Under the pieces are notes generated by a model. The model searched no databases. It was not told the DNA's origin and worked only from the letters and a program-made list of their open reading frames with translations. From NCBI GenBank assembly GCA_029237915.1, contig JAQWHD010000038.1:1-64000 (forward strand): DNA of 64,000 nucleotides, written 5' to 3'. A program made the translations under genes and the position numbers. Shown one piece after another: positions 22,430 through 31,933 of this stretch. Numbering within the stretch: the first letter of the stretch is position 1; each line of letters opens with the position of its first letter. The DNA comes from Thalassotalea sp. Lineage in GTDB: Bacteria > Pseudomonadota > Gammaproteobacteria > Enterobacterales > Alteromonadaceae.

Positions 22430-25222
22430 ATGAATAAAGTATCCCTAAGAGAATGGATATTATTTCTTACCCTTTTTCCAACTGTCATTGTTGGCGTATT
22501 GCTAGCTATACTGTTCGCCACAGATAGAACAAATGATTTAAAAAGTGGTATTGAAGAAAAATCAAACATTATTGCCGAAGCAATCTCTCAATCGACAGCC
22601 CACGCTATTGAAATTGAAAATTTCCAAGGTGTAAATTTATTCACCAACTTACTGCACAATGATAATTCAAATATTATCCGCACTATATTTATCTATGATG
22701 CTGATAATAAATCTATTTTAAGTACCTCTCAACGCTTCTCTCCTCGTAGCTTTCAATATCAAGATGGCCCAATTGAAACTATGGTTCAGCATAAAAAAAT
22801 TATTGAAGGCGGCTATGCTCTTTATAAACCAATAAGACACTTACGCCCCTCTGTCGATGGCATGCCATCTTTTGAAAGATTTTATGGTTACTTGGTTATT
22901 AACGTAACAGAAAGATCAATTGCAGCAAAACAACTCGAAATGCTATTTAGTTCACTAGTGTCTTTGATGTTCGCCTCTATTATTTGTAGTTTATTTAGTC
23001 GTAAATTAATGCGCATGCTCTCTCAACCAGTAAAAGCTATGAACAAAACCGTATTAAGTATAAGGGAAGGCATATTATCGGCTAGGACAGAAATGGCTTG
23101 TGAAGGAGAAATTGAGTTTCTTAAGATTGGTATAAACAACATGGCACAAGCCATACAAGATTATCAATTAGATCTTGAAGAAAATATCGACCAAGCAACT
23201 CTTGATATGCAGGAAACATTAGAGCGCTTTGAAGCACAAAATGTTGAACTGGATTTAGAGAGAAAAAATGCACAGCGAGCGAGCCAAGTAAAATCAGAAT
23301 TTTTAGCTAATATGAGTCATGAATTACGTACGCCATTAAATGGTGTAATCGGTTTTACTAAGCAAGTTTTAAAAAACCCTCTAACGGATAATCAGCGAGA
23401 ATTCTTAACCACCATAGACGGTTCCGCAAATAACCTGTTAAGCATTATTAATGACATCCTTGATTTTTCCAAGTTAGATTCCGGACACATGGTTATTGAG
23501 AAGGTCCCTTTTTCGTTTAGAAATTCGATTGATGAAGTCCTTATTTTACTTTCTCAGCAAGCACATCAAAAGAACTTAGAGTTATCAATTAATATCAATT
23601 CTGACATACCTAATTCACTTATTGGTGATGCTATGCGTATTAAGCAAGTGGTTATTAATTTATTAGGTAATGCGATTAAATTTACTGAAAAAGGCACTAT
23701 AACGGTAGATATTGATTATAAATTACTTAAAAATCTAAAAATTGAAATATCTATAACCGTCATTGATACGGGTATTGGCATAAGCGAGATGCAACAACAA
23801 AGTTTATTTGAAGCATTCGGGCAAGCAGACAAAACTATCACCCGCTTATATGGCGGTACTGGATTAGGTTTAATCATTGCTAAGCACTTAGCTAAGGAAA
23901 TGTCTGGCGACATCACTTTTAATTCACAACTAAACCATGGCTCTGAATTTGAATTTAAATTCCAATGTGAACTAAACCAATTACCTATTGATGATATTAT
24001 TTTACCTATAGACCTTGCCAATAAGTCTATCCTGTATTTTGAGTCTCACCCTCATTCGCGTCTAGCAACCATTGATATTCTTAACTCATGGAAAATGCAG
24101 GTAACTGCGGTGACTTCATTACAAGATTTAACCTTAAAACAGCATTTAAAAAACTATGACTTTGCGCTGCTTGGCTTTGCGGTTACAGCGACAAACATCG
24201 ATGACATCAAGAATGTGATCCAAGCTTTAAAACCTTCGGTTAAGCAAATACATATAGCCATTAATAACAGCTCTCTAAACTTAAAAGATACTTTTATTAA
24301 AGCAGGAGCCGCTTCTTGCATCAGTAAACCGCTAACATCGACCATTTTAGATAAATATTTATCCTCAAAGTCGAAAACATTAATAAGTAAAAACAAAGCT
24401 AAATTTACTCCGAAGAAACTACCGATTAAAGTACTTGCTGTTGATGATAATGAAGCAAATTTAAAACTAATGACCACCTTACTTTCTGACAAAGTGGAGC
24501 ATATAGTTACAGCAACCAATGGCAGAGAAGCTCTTTTACTTTGTCAAAAAGAAACATTTGCTATTATTTTTATGGATGTGCAAATGCCAGTAATGGATGG
24601 GGTTACCGCTACTCAAAAAATAAAATTAGATTCGATGAACATGGATACTAATATTATTGCAGTGACCGCTCATGCAATGCCTGGAGAGAAAGAGAAGTTA
24701 ATAGAATCCGGTTTTGACGGTTACATGACTAAACCCCTTGATGAAACTATGCTCACTCACCTTATTTACGAGCATACCAATATTGAATTCACATCGACTG
24801 GTTTACTTACCAACAATACACTACCGGTTTTAGTGACAACAGCATCAGAGTTTGCTGGTATATTTGATTGGAACTTAGCTTTGACTAGAGCGGCAAACAA
24901 ACCTGAACTGGCGGCTGAAATGCTGACAATGCTTGTTGCCTCTTTACCTACAACAAAATCCTTGATTGAGCAAAATATGAAACAAGCTGACTTACCAAGT
25001 TTAGGAAATGAAGTTCATAAGCTTAATGGTGCTTGTTGTTATAACGGAGTGCCTAGCCTAGAGAAAATTAGCCAACAAATAGAGTCAAACATTAAGAGTG
25101 GCTTTAGCTGCGATGATATTGAACCTGAACTATTCGAGTTACTTGATGAAATAGATAAAATACTTGAACTAGCAGACGCTTATTTTCAACAAAACCACCT
25201 ACAACAATTAATTGATAATTAA
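22430..25222 (+). CDS. barA: Hybrid sensor histidine kinase BarA
   Basis: BarA is the tripartite kinase of the BarA/UvrY(GacA) system, which drives the Csr small RNAs. Visible in order: N-terminal membrane segment (WILFLTLFPTVIVGVLLAILFA, shortened core FPTVIVGVLLAI); a periplasmic domain of about 135 residues; a second membrane segment; a HAMP and coiled coil; the H-box SHELRTPLNG with His near residue 297; N-box; DTGIGI and GGTGLGL; a degenerate receiver; a canonical receiver with Asp near 716 (FMDVQMPVMDG); and an Hpt domain with His near 863 (VHKLNGACCYNG). The ATG at 22430 is preferred to a TTG four codons upstream. uvrY is not in the window. Confidence 0.95.
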   Translation: MNKVSLREWILFLTLFPTVIVGVLLAILFATDRTNDLKSGIEEKSNIIAEAISQSTAHAIEIENFQGVNLFTNLLHNDNSNIIRTIFIYDADNKSILSTSQRFSPRSFQYQDGPIETMVQHKKIIEGGYALYKPIRHLRPSVDGMPSFERFYGYLVINVTERSIAAKQLEMLFSSLVSLMFASIICSLFSRKLMRMLSQPVKAMNKTVLSIREGILSARTEMACEGEIEFLKIGINNMAQAIQDYQLDLEENIDQATLDMQETLERFEAQNVELDLERKNAQRASQVKSEFLANMSHELRTPLNGVIGFTKQVLKNPLTDNQREFLTTIDGSANNLLSIINDILDFSKLDSGHMVIEKVPFSFRNSIDEVLILLSQQAHQKNLELSININSDIPNSLIGDAMRIKQVVINLLGNAIKFTEKGTITVDIDYKLLKNLKIEISITVIDTGIGISEMQQQSLFEAFGQADKTITRLYGGTGLGLIIAKHLAKEMSGDITFNSQLNHGSEFEFKFQCELNQLPIDDIILPIDLANKSILYFESHPHSRLATIDILNSWKMQVTAVTSLQDLTLKQHLKNYDFALLGFAVTATNIDDIKNVIQALKPSVKQIHIAINNSSLNLKDTFIKAGAASCISKPLTSTILDKYLSSKSKTLISKNKAKFTPKKLPIKVLAVDDNEANLKLMTTLLSDKVEHIVTATNGREALLLCQKETFAIIFMDVQMPVMDGVTATQKIKLDSMNMDTNIIAVTAHAMPGEKEKLIESGFDGYMTKPLDETMLTHLIYEHTNIEFTSTGLLTNNTLPVLVTTASEFAGIFDWNLALTRAANKPELAAEMLTMLVASLPTTKSLIEQNMKQADLPSLGNEVHKLNGACCYNGVPSLEKISQQIESNIKSGFSCDDIEPELFELLDEIDKILELADAYFQQNHLQQLIDN

Positions 25223-25263
25223 GGAGTTAATGGGTTTAAGGGGGACAAGGGGTCACATCACAC

Positions 25264-25338
25264 TTCTAGTTTCTAGTTTCTAGTTTCTAAATTCTAGTTT
25301 CTAGTTTCTAAATTCTAAATTCTAAATTCTAGTTTCTA
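25264..25338. repeat. Heptamer tandem array (TTCTAGT / TTCTAAA)
   Basis: Ten or more 7-base units start at 25264. Two unit types alternate irregularly: TTCTAGT three times, TTCTAAA once, TTCTAGT twice, TTCTAAA three times, TTCTAGT once, then a partial unit. The array lies between the convergent barA and acpS genes, just after a G-rich stretch (GGGGGACAAGGGGTCA). Confidence 0.9.
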
Positions 25339-25352
25339 ACGAACCTTAGGCT

Positions 25353-25733
25353 TTATTGCGATAGAACGACAAAAGCCAACGCGTATTCTTTTTCATCGGA
25401 TAAACTAATATGGAATTGTTGAGCATTCATTTGCTGTGCTATTTCTAGGGCTCTGCCCGTTAAGGTCAAAATCGGTTGGCCACTTGCTAAATTACTAATC
25501 TCAAAATGTTGAAACGATATGCCATCGGCAATGCCTCTACCAAGCGCTTTTGCAGCGGCTTCTTTACCAGCCCAACGTTTGGCTAAATAACTTACCGATT
25601 GTTTACTGTTTTGATATTTTTGATGTTCAACTTGCGTTAGTACGCGAATAGCTAGACGCTCTCGAGCTTTATCGGCCATATTCTTAATACGACCAATTTC
25701 TACAATATCATTCCCAATACCAACAACAGACAT
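25353..25733 (-). CDS. acpS: Holo-[acyl-carrier-protein] synthase AcpS
   Basis: AcpS transfers the phosphopantetheine arm from CoA to acyl carrier protein. The 126-residue protein shows both family signatures: GIGNDIVEIGRI at the N-terminus (Asp metal ligand) and KRWAGKEAAAKALG (Glu ligand). Many gammaproteobacteria carry acpS after pdxJ; here it stands alone between the heptamer array and yqgE. Confidence 0.95.
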   Translation of the reverse strand: MSVVGIGNDIVEIGRIKNMADKARERLAIRVLTQVEHQKYQNSKQSVSYLAKRWAGKEAAAKALGRGIADGISFQHFEISNLASGQPILTLTGRALEIAQQMNAQQFHISLSDEKEYALAFVVLSQ

Positions 25734-25781
25734 AAACTTCTCTTAGTTATTATTAATTGTCATTAAATTATACCAAGCTCA

Positions 25782-26336
25782 TTATGCATGGCCGATCTCA
25801 GAAGATAAATGGCCCAAATCTATGCCCAATTTTTCCGCAGCTTTTTGCCACCTTAATTCAATTGGAGTATCAAATAAAATTTCTGCATCGGCTGGAATAT
25901 TCAACCAAGAATTTTGTTGTATTTCAGCTTCTAATTGCCCGGGAGACCAACCAGCATAACCTAACGCCACCATAAACTTCTCTGGTGCATCATCGGTACC
26001 TAATGCTTCGAGTATATCTTTTGACGTGGTGATCATAATGTTTTCACCTAAATCTAAAGAACTCTCCCACCCTGCTTGCGTGCTATGCAAAACAAAACCT
26101 CGATCCGGAGCAACAGGACCACCAGCTAACACTCGCTGGCTTAAAGCTTCAACATCATTGTTATCCGCTTTAAATTCAGCAAGTAACTCATTTAAGCTAA
26201 TGCGCACTGGAATATTAATGACTAAGCCCATAGCGCCATTGTCATTATGTTCACAAATATAAGTAACGGTTTTATGAAAATAAGGATCGTTTAAACTAGG
26301 CATGGCTATTAAAAATTGATTTTCTAAACTATCCAT
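25782..26336 (-). CDS. yqgE: UPF0301 protein YqgE
   Basis: A 184-residue member of the YqgE/AlgH family (UPF0301), with the N-terminal LENQFLIAMPSLNDPYF, GAMGLVINIP, GGPVAPDRGFVLH and the C-terminal ALGYAGWSPGQLEAEI. Function is unsettled. It follows gshB after 34 bp in the conserved rsmE-gshB-yqgE cluster; ruvX (yqgF), which often follows, is not present here. Confidence 0.95.
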   Translation of the reverse strand: MDSLENQFLIAMPSLNDPYFHKTVTYICEHNDNGAMGLVINIPVRISLNELLAEFKADNNDVEALSQRVLAGGPVAPDRGFVLHSTQAGWESSLDLGENIMITTSKDILEALGTDDAPEKFMVALGYAGWSPGQLEAEIQQNSWLNIPADAEILFDTPIELRWQKAAEKLGIDLGHLSSEIGHA

Positions 26337-26370
26337 AAACTTTCCTTATTTGGTTACCTTGATAAATGCT

Positions 26371-27324
26371 CTATTTTGCTTGCAGTTGCTCTTCAATTGC
26401 GTCCATTAGTTTACCACTAATGTTAATTGGAAATGCTGCCTCTATTTCACGAATACAAGTAGGACTAGTTACGTTAATTTCAGTAACTTTATTACCAATA
26501 ACATCTAAGCCAACAAAGTATAAACCTCGTTTTTTAAGCTCAGGTGCTATCGTTTCGGCAATTAATCGATCACTTGCAGATAATGGACGGGCTTCGCCAC
26601 GACCGCCGGCAGCTAAGTTACCTCGAGTTTCACCTTGTGCCGGAATTCGCGCTAAACAATATGGCATAGGTTCGCCGTTTACAATTAATATGCGCTTATC
26701 ACCTTCTAAAATTTCAGGCATATATTCTTGTACCATGGCATACATTGCACCGTGATTAGTTAATGTTTCAATAATAACACCAACGTTAGATTCACCAGGT
26801 CCCATTCTAAAAATTGAAGAGCCCCCCATGCCATCCAATGGTTTGATAATAATGTCTTTATGCTCTTTGTGGAAATCACGAATACGCTGTGAGCTTCGAG
26901 TAACTAAAGTACGAGGCGTTAAATCAGCAAACCATGCTGTAAATAATTTTTCATTACAGTCGCGTAAGCTTTGTGGCTTATTTACCATTAAAGTGCCTTT
27001 CAACTCGGCACGCTCTAACATATATGTGGCGTAGATATACTCAGTGTCAAAAGGTGGATCTTTACGCATTAATACCGCATCTAAACTAGCGACTTCAATG
27101 TCCTGCTTTTCTTCAAGTTCATACCACTTTTGAGCATCATCAAATACGGTTACCCTCGCAGCTGTCGCACGACATTCACCTTGATCTAAATAAAGGTCAT
27201 TCATTTCCATATAATAAATTTCGTAACCACGCTTTTGCGCTTCTAACATCATCGCCATACTTGAATCTTTAACTACATTTACAGTAGAGATTGGATCCAT
27301 TATTACGCCAAGTTTAATTGTCAT
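26371..27324 (-). CDS. gshB: Glutathione synthetase
   Basis: GshB ligates glycine to gamma-glutamylcysteine in the last step of glutathione synthesis. The ATP-grasp protein of 317 residues has LGVIMDPISTVNVVKDSS at the start, DPPFDTEYIYATY, the ATP-binding IIIKPLDGMGGSSIFR, and VGLDVIGNKVTEINVTSPTCIREIE (core GLDVIG...EINVTSPT). Normal length. It is co-directional with rsmE upstream (46-bp gap). Confidence 0.97.
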   Translation of the reverse strand: MTIKLGVIMDPISTVNVVKDSSMAMMLEAQKRGYEIYYMEMNDLYLDQGECRATAARVTVFDDAQKWYELEEKQDIEVASLDAVLMRKDPPFDTEYIYATYMLERAELKGTLMVNKPQSLRDCNEKLFTAWFADLTPRTLVTRSSQRIRDFHKEHKDIIIKPLDGMGGSSIFRMGPGESNVGVIIETLTNHGAMYAMVQEYMPEILEGDKRILIVNGEPMPYCLARIPAQGETRGNLAAGGRGEARPLSASDRLIAETIAPELKKRGLYFVGLDVIGNKVTEINVTSPTCIREIEAAFPINISGKLMDAIEEQLQAK

Positions 27325-27370
27325 TCTATCTTCCTAAATTTATTTTATGGGTGATTAACTAATATCTGTA

Positions 27371-28102
27371 TTAGCTCAAATCACCAAATTTACACTGCAA
27401 TGCAGTAATTGCCGTTAATGCTGCAGTTTCGGTCCTTAATACTCTTGGTCCTAACAATACTTCAGTATAGTTTGCAGCACCGGCAAGTTCGATTTCTTCA
27501 TCCGTTAACCCACCTTCAGGACCAATCAAGAGACGAACCCTTTCACAGCTTAAAGGTAACCCCATAATTGAGTGGTTAGCCCTAGGATGTAAGTTTATTT
27601 TTAACGCCTGTGTTGCTTCATCTAACCATTCTTGCAAAGCCATAGGTTGTCTTACTTGTGGGACAACAGAGCGGCCACTCTGCTCACATGCACTAATGAC
27701 TATTTTTTGCCATTGTTGGCGTTTTTTTTCCAGACGCTCTGCATTTAACTTAACCCCACAACGCTCTGTAAATAGTGGAGTAATACTATTAACTCCCAAC
27801 TCAACCGACTTTTGTAAGGTAAAATCCATACGGTCGCCACGAGATATGCCTTGTCCTAAATGAATATTTAGTGGTGACTCATTGCTAATAATAGCAGTAC
27901 TTTTAATATCCGCCTTGGCCTGTTTTTTATTTACTTCAGTTAAAGTCGCTTGATAATCATTACCATCGCCATTAAAAAATGTTATCTCATCACCCACTTT
28001 TAGGCGCAGAACACGGATCACATGACCAAAAGCATCATCAGATAACATAATAGCGTTACCGACTATAAATTCTGATGGTTGAAAAATTCTGGGGTTGCTC
28101 AT
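27371..28102 (-). CDS. rsmE: 16S rRNA (uracil(1498)-N(3))-methyltransferase RsmE
   Basis: RsmE is a SPOUT-class (knotted) SAM methyltransferase for U1498 of 16S rRNA. The 243-residue protein has the N-terminal PUA-like domain (HVIRVLRLKVGDEITFFNGDG), then the knot motifs LLIGPEGGLTDEEI and LGPRVLRTETAALTA. It is the first gene of rsmE-gshB-yqgE. Confidence 0.95.
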   Translation of the reverse strand: MSNPRIFQPSEFIVGNAIMLSDDAFGHVIRVLRLKVGDEITFFNGDGNDYQATLTEVNKKQAKADIKSTAIISNESPLNIHLGQGISRGDRMDFTLQKSVELGVNSITPLFTERCGVKLNAERLEKKRQQWQKIVISACEQSGRSVVPQVRQPMALQEWLDEATQALKINLHPRANHSIMGLPLSCERVRLLIGPEGGLTDEEIELAGAANYTEVLLGPRVLRTETAALTAITALQCKFGDLS

Positions 28103-28227
28103 ATAGCGAAATCACTCGTATAAATCATTACGTTAAAGATAAGGGCTAACTCATTAATAAACAATAGGTAACTACAATTAATCGCACTTTAATAACAATG
28201 CTTATCTACAATTAATAGCATTTAAAA

Positions 28228-28260
28228 AACAAAAAGGCCAAGTATTAACTTGGCCTTCAA
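28228..28260 (-). terminator. metK terminator
   Basis: Perfect stem AAGGCCAAGT/ACTTGGCCTT (28234-28257) with loop ATTA is followed on the minus strand by T-rich sequence, 26 bp after the metK stop codon. The rest of the 28103-28285 gap holds nothing else I can name. Confidence 0.85.
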
Positions 28261-28285
28261 TAGAACGATTATTTAGGTATTAAAC

Positions 28286-29473
28286 TTATAAACCTGCGGC
28301 AGCTCTTAGTGCATCAGCTTTATCTGTTTTTTCCCAAGTGAACGCAGTAAAGGTATCATTACCAACCGTCATTTCAAATGGTTCACGACCAAAGTGACCG
28401 TATGCAGCTGTTAACTGGTACATTGGATGTAATAAATCTAGCATCTTAGTTATGCCGTAAGGGCGTAAATCAAAATTTTCACGAACAATTTCAACTAATC
28501 GTTCTTCACTAATTTTGCCAGTACCAAAAGTTTCAATTGAAATAGACGTTGGCTCAGCAACACCGATTGCATAAGATACTTGGATTTCACAGCGATCTGC
28601 TAAACCGGCAGCAACAATATTTTTAGCAACGTAGCGACCAGCATATGCAGCACTACGGTCTACTTTCGATGGATCTTTACCTGAGAAAGCACCACCACCG
28701 TGACGAGCCATACCGCCATACGTATCAACAATGATCTTACGACCAGTTAAACCACAGTCACCTACCGGGCCACCAATAACAAAACGACCCGTTGGGTTAA
28801 TGTGATATTTAGTATCCGCAGTTAATAACTCTTCAGGTATTGTGTGTTTGATAATATTTTCCATAACCGCTGTGTGTAAATCTTCTTGAGAAATATCAGG
28901 GTTATGCTGAGTTGATAACACTATGGTATCAATAGCTACAGGTTTATTATCTTCGTAGATAAAAGTTACCTGTGATTTAGCATCAGGACGTAACCAAGGT
29001 AGTACACCAGATTTACGTGCTTCAGCTTGACGCTCAACTAAACGGTGAGAATAGTATAACGGCGCAGGCATAAGTGTTTCAGTTTCATTGGTTGCATAAC
29101 CAAACATTAAACCTTGGTCACCTGCACCTTGCTCTTCAGGGCTTGTGCGGTCAACACCTTGAGCAATCTCTGGAGACTGCTGGCCAATTAAATTCATAAT
29201 GCCACAAGTAGCGCCATCAAAACCAACATCAGATGATGTGTAGCCAATATCACTGATAACATTACGAGTAATGGTTTCTAAATCAACCCAAGCTTTCGTT
29301 GTAACTTCACCAGAGATAATTGCAACACCGGTTTTCACCATGGTTTCACAAGCAACACGGGCGTTTTTATCTTCCGCAATAATTGCATCTAATACTGCAT
29401 CAGAAATTTGATCAGCAATTTTATCTGGGTGACCTTCAGATACAGATTCTGAAGTGAAATAATGTTTAGTCAT
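28286..29473 (-). CDS. metK: S-adenosylmethionine synthase
   Basis: MetK makes SAM from methionine and ATP. The 395-residue protein has family length and shows [17 protein letters not shown] (active-site His), [10 protein letters not shown], the hexapeptide [12 protein letters not shown] and [16 protein letters not shown]. MetJ-like operators lie upstream. The product supplies SAM to rlmD, rsmE, pcm and others nearby. A strong terminator separates it from rsmE. Confidence 0.98.
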   Translation of the reverse strand: MTKHYFTSESVSEGHPDKIADQISDAVLDAIIAEDKNARVACETMVKTGVAIISGEVTTKAWVDLETITRNVISDIGYTSSDVGFDGATCGIMNLIGQQSPEIAQGVDRTSPEEQGAGDQGLMFGYATNETETLMPAPLYYSHRLVERQAEARKSGVLPWLRPDAKSQVTFIYEDNKPVAIDTIVLSTQHNPDISQEDLHTAVMENIIKHTIPEELLTADTKYHINPTGRFVIGGPVGDCGLTGRKIIVDTYGGMARHGGGAFSGKDPSKVDRSAAYAGRYVAKNIVAAGLADRCEIQVSYAIGVAEPTSISIETFGTGKISEERLVEIVRENFDLRPYGITKMLDLLHPMYQLTAAYGHFGREPFEMTVGNDTFTAFTWEKTDKADALRAAAGL

Positions 29474-29599
29474 AATGTCTCTTAATCTTTAATAAATTCA
29501 TAAATAGATACGTCTGCTCAATAAAAACAGCTCATAATTAAATCTATTTATTGATAATGACGAGAATTCTACATTGATTAAAAAAATAAATCTACCTTT

Positions 29600-29623
29600 T
29601 TACGTCTAGACGGCTAAACGTTT
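29600..29623. promoter_or_regulatory. Three tandem MetJ operator half-sites upstream of metK
   Basis: Three consecutive 8-mers, TTACGTCT, AGACGGCT and AAACGTTT, match the met-box consensus AGACGTCT at 6, 7 and 6 of 8 positions. They lie 127-150 bp upstream of the metK start. MetJ with SAM as corepressor binds tandem met boxes cooperatively in gammaproteobacteria, so metK is probably MetJ-regulated. No SAM-riboswitch fold was seen. Confidence 0.75.
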
Positions 29624-29658
29624 TTCAATGTATACAATTTGCATTAAAATTTAGACAT

Positions 29659-29691
29659 TAAAAAAGCCAACTTACTAAGTAAGTTGGCTTC
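29659..29691 (-). terminator. pilU terminator
   Basis: A long stem AAGCCAACTTACT/AGTAAGTTGGCTT (29664-29690) is followed by a T6 run on the minus strand, 34 bp after the pilU stop. Confidence 0.85.
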
Positions 29692-29724
29692 TATTTAATC
29701 GCGCAAGATAACTAGGTTATAAAG

Positions 29725-30840
29725 TTAATCTAGACCATCCAATGTTGCACCTTTAAGACCACCAATACCGCCTTGATCATTACTGCGAAGTTTAATCATT
29801 AAACGTAAATCGTTCGGTGAATCGGCATTATGTAATGCATCGGTGTAACTAATATCGCCAGACTCATATAAATCGAATAACGCTTGGTCAAAGGTTTGCA
29901 TACCAAGCTCACGTGACTTAGCCATAACCTCTTTAATATCACCTACAGCACCTTTCTTAATTAACTCACCAACGTAAGGAGAGTTAAGTAAAATCTCAAT
30001 TGCCGCTTTACGGCCTTCACCATCTCGGGTTGGTACTAACTGTTGAGCAATAATACCACGCAGGTTTAGTGCCAAATCAAACAGTAACTTACCATGTTGA
30101 TCAGCGGGTACTAAATGCATAATACGGTCAATGGCTTGGTTGGCATTGTTAGCATGCAATGTTGCGATACATAAATGCCCTGTTTCAGCAAAACTTAATG
30201 CATGTTCCATAATTTCTTGTGAACGGATCTCACCAATTAAGATTACATCAGGAGCTTGTCGTAAAGAACTTTTAAGCGCCGCGTCAAACGACTCTGTATC
30301 CATGCCAACTTCACGCTGAGTGATCATCGACTTGCCATGTTCATGGACAAATTCCACTGGATCTTCAATAGTCAAAATGTGACCACGAGCATTACGGTTA
30401 CGATAACCGATCAACGATGCCATCGACGTTGACTTACCTGTACCTGTACCACCAACAAAAAGCACTAAGCCTTTTTTCGACATAACCACATCTTTTAATA
30501 CTGCAGGTAAACCTAAGGTATCAACGTCTGGGATTTCAGTAACGATACGGCGAACTACCATACCTGGCATTTCACGCTGCCAAAAAGCAGAAATACGGAA
30601 ACGGCCAATACCTTCAACAAAGATTGCATAGTTACATTCTAATGACTCATGAAACTCTTTAATTTGTTTCTCGGTCATCGTGCCTTCTACAATTTCTAAG
30701 GCATCTTCTTTAGTCAGTATCTTTTCATCAATCGCGGTTAATTCGCCATTAATTTTTGCACTCGGTGACATTTTCACAGTAATAAATAAGTCAGACGCGT
30801 TCTGACTTACCATAGTTCTTAATAAATCATGAAAATACAT
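29725..30840 (-). CDS. pilU: Type IV pilus retraction ATPase PilU
   Basis: PilU is the PilT-dependent accessory retraction ATPase of type IV pili. The 371-residue protein has the N-terminal PAS-like domain and the Walker A VGGTGTGKSTSMASLIGYRN (core GGTGTGKST). It also has the Asp box LTIEDPVEFVHEHGKSM, Walker B SSLRQAPDVILIGEIRS and His box AETGHLCIATLHANNA. It differs from PilT by the longer C-terminal extension. It follows pilT after 13 bp. Confidence 0.95.
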   Translation of the reverse strand: MYFHDLLRTMVSQNASDLFITVKMSPSAKINGELTAIDEKILTKEDALEIVEGTMTEKQIKEFHESLECNYAIFVEGIGRFRISAFWQREMPGMVVRRIVTEIPDVDTLGLPAVLKDVVMSKKGLVLFVGGTGTGKSTSMASLIGYRNRNARGHILTIEDPVEFVHEHGKSMITQREVGMDTESFDAALKSSLRQAPDVILIGEIRSQEIMEHALSFAETGHLCIATLHANNANQAIDRIMHLVPADQHGKLLFDLALNLRGIIAQQLVPTRDGEGRKAAIEILLNSPYVGELIKKGAVGDIKEVMAKSRELGMQTFDQALFDLYESGDISYTDALHNADSPNDLRLMIKLRSNDQGGIGGLKGATLDGLD

Positions 30841-30853
30841 AGTTATTCTCTAA

Positions 30854-31897
30854 TTAGTAAGTTTTAAATTGGTTTTTATCTGCGGCTTTTGACATCGCAT
30901 CTTCACGAGTAATCAGGCCTCGGCTCATTAAGTTTTGTAAACATTGATCCATGGTTTGCATGCCGTGCGACATACCAGTTTGAATAGCTGAATACATTTG
31001 CGCAATTTTATCTTCACGAATTAAGTTACGTATAGCCGGAACACCAATCATAATTTCGTGAGCAGCAACTCGACCCCCACCAATTTTCTTGATTAAGGTT
31101 TGCGAAATAACCGCGCGTAGCGATTCAGATAACATTGAACGAACCATAGATTTTTCTTCAGCAGGGAAAACATCAACAATACGGTCAATGGTTTTTGGTG
31201 CTGAAGTCGTATGCAAGGTACCGAAAACTAAGTGACCAGTTTCAGCTGCTGTCATAGCTAAGCGTATGGTTTCTAAATCACGCATCTCACCAACTAAGAT
31301 CACATCAGGGTCTTCACGAAGCGCTGAACGCAATGCTGCGCTAAAACTTAACGTGTCACGGTGAACTTCACGTTGGTTAATTAAACATTGTTTATTGTCA
31401 TGCACAAATTCGATTGGATCTTCAATCGTTAAGATATGGTCACGTTTATTTTCATTAATATAATCAACCATTGCGGCTAAAGTAGTCGATTTACCTGAAC
31501 CAGTAGGGCCGGTAACCAATACTAAACCACGCGGGTTTTCAGAAATTTGGCGAAAGATATCTGGACAACCTAAATCATCTAATGACAATATTTTGCTTGG
31601 GATGGTACGAAATACCGCAGCAGGTCCACGGTTTTGATTAAAGGCGTTCACCCTGAAGCGAGCAAGGTTAGGAACTTCAAAAGAAAAATCGACTTCTAAG
31701 TTTTCTTCGTATTCTTTGCGTTGACGATCCGTCATAATGTCATAAACTAATGCATTAACTTCTTTGTCTTCTAACGCAGGAATGTTAACTTTACGTATGT
31801 CGCCATCAACACGAATTGCCGGTGGCATACCTGTTGATAAATGTAAATCTGATGCATTGTGTTCAACACTAAATGCTAATAACTCAGTAATATCCAT
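30854..31897 (-). CDS. pilT: Type IV pilus twitching motility ATPase PilT
   Basis: PilT is the hexameric motor that depolymerises type IV pili at the inner membrane. The 347-residue protein shows SDLHLSTGMPPAIRVDG, Walker A VTGPTGSGKSTTLAAMVDYI (core GPTGSGKST), Walker B and the AGLIRD-like element AIRNLIREDKIAQMYS. It heads the pilT-pilU operon and is divergent from yggS with a 36-bp gap, so the two promoters must overlap with coding sequence. The structural pilus genes are not in the window. Confidence 0.97.
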   Translation of the reverse strand: MDITELLAFSVEHNASDLHLSTGMPPAIRVDGDIRKVNIPALEDKEVNALVYDIMTDRQRKEYEENLEVDFSFEVPNLARFRVNAFNQNRGPAAVFRTIPSKILSLDDLGCPDIFRQISENPRGLVLVTGPTGSGKSTTLAAMVDYINENKRDHILTIEDPIEFVHDNKQCLINQREVHRDTLSFSAALRSALREDPDVILVGEMRDLETIRLAMTAAETGHLVFGTLHTTSAPKTIDRIVDVFPAEEKSMVRSMLSESLRAVISQTLIKKIGGGRVAAHEIMIGVPAIRNLIREDKIAQMYSAIQTGMSHGMQTMDQCLQNLMSRGLITREDAMSKAADKNQFKTY

Positions 31898-31933
31898 AAT
31901 ATCCCTAATTTATATATGTTTGTAGAATAAAAA

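Noticed and set aside
25264-25338. CRISPR or phage att site
   Set aside because: Seven-base units without spacers, and no integrase or cas genes nearby.
29474-29724. SAM riboswitch upstream of metK
   Set aside because: No riboswitch-like conserved helices were seen; the three met-box 8-mers explain regulation better, and gammaproteobacteria normally use MetJ.
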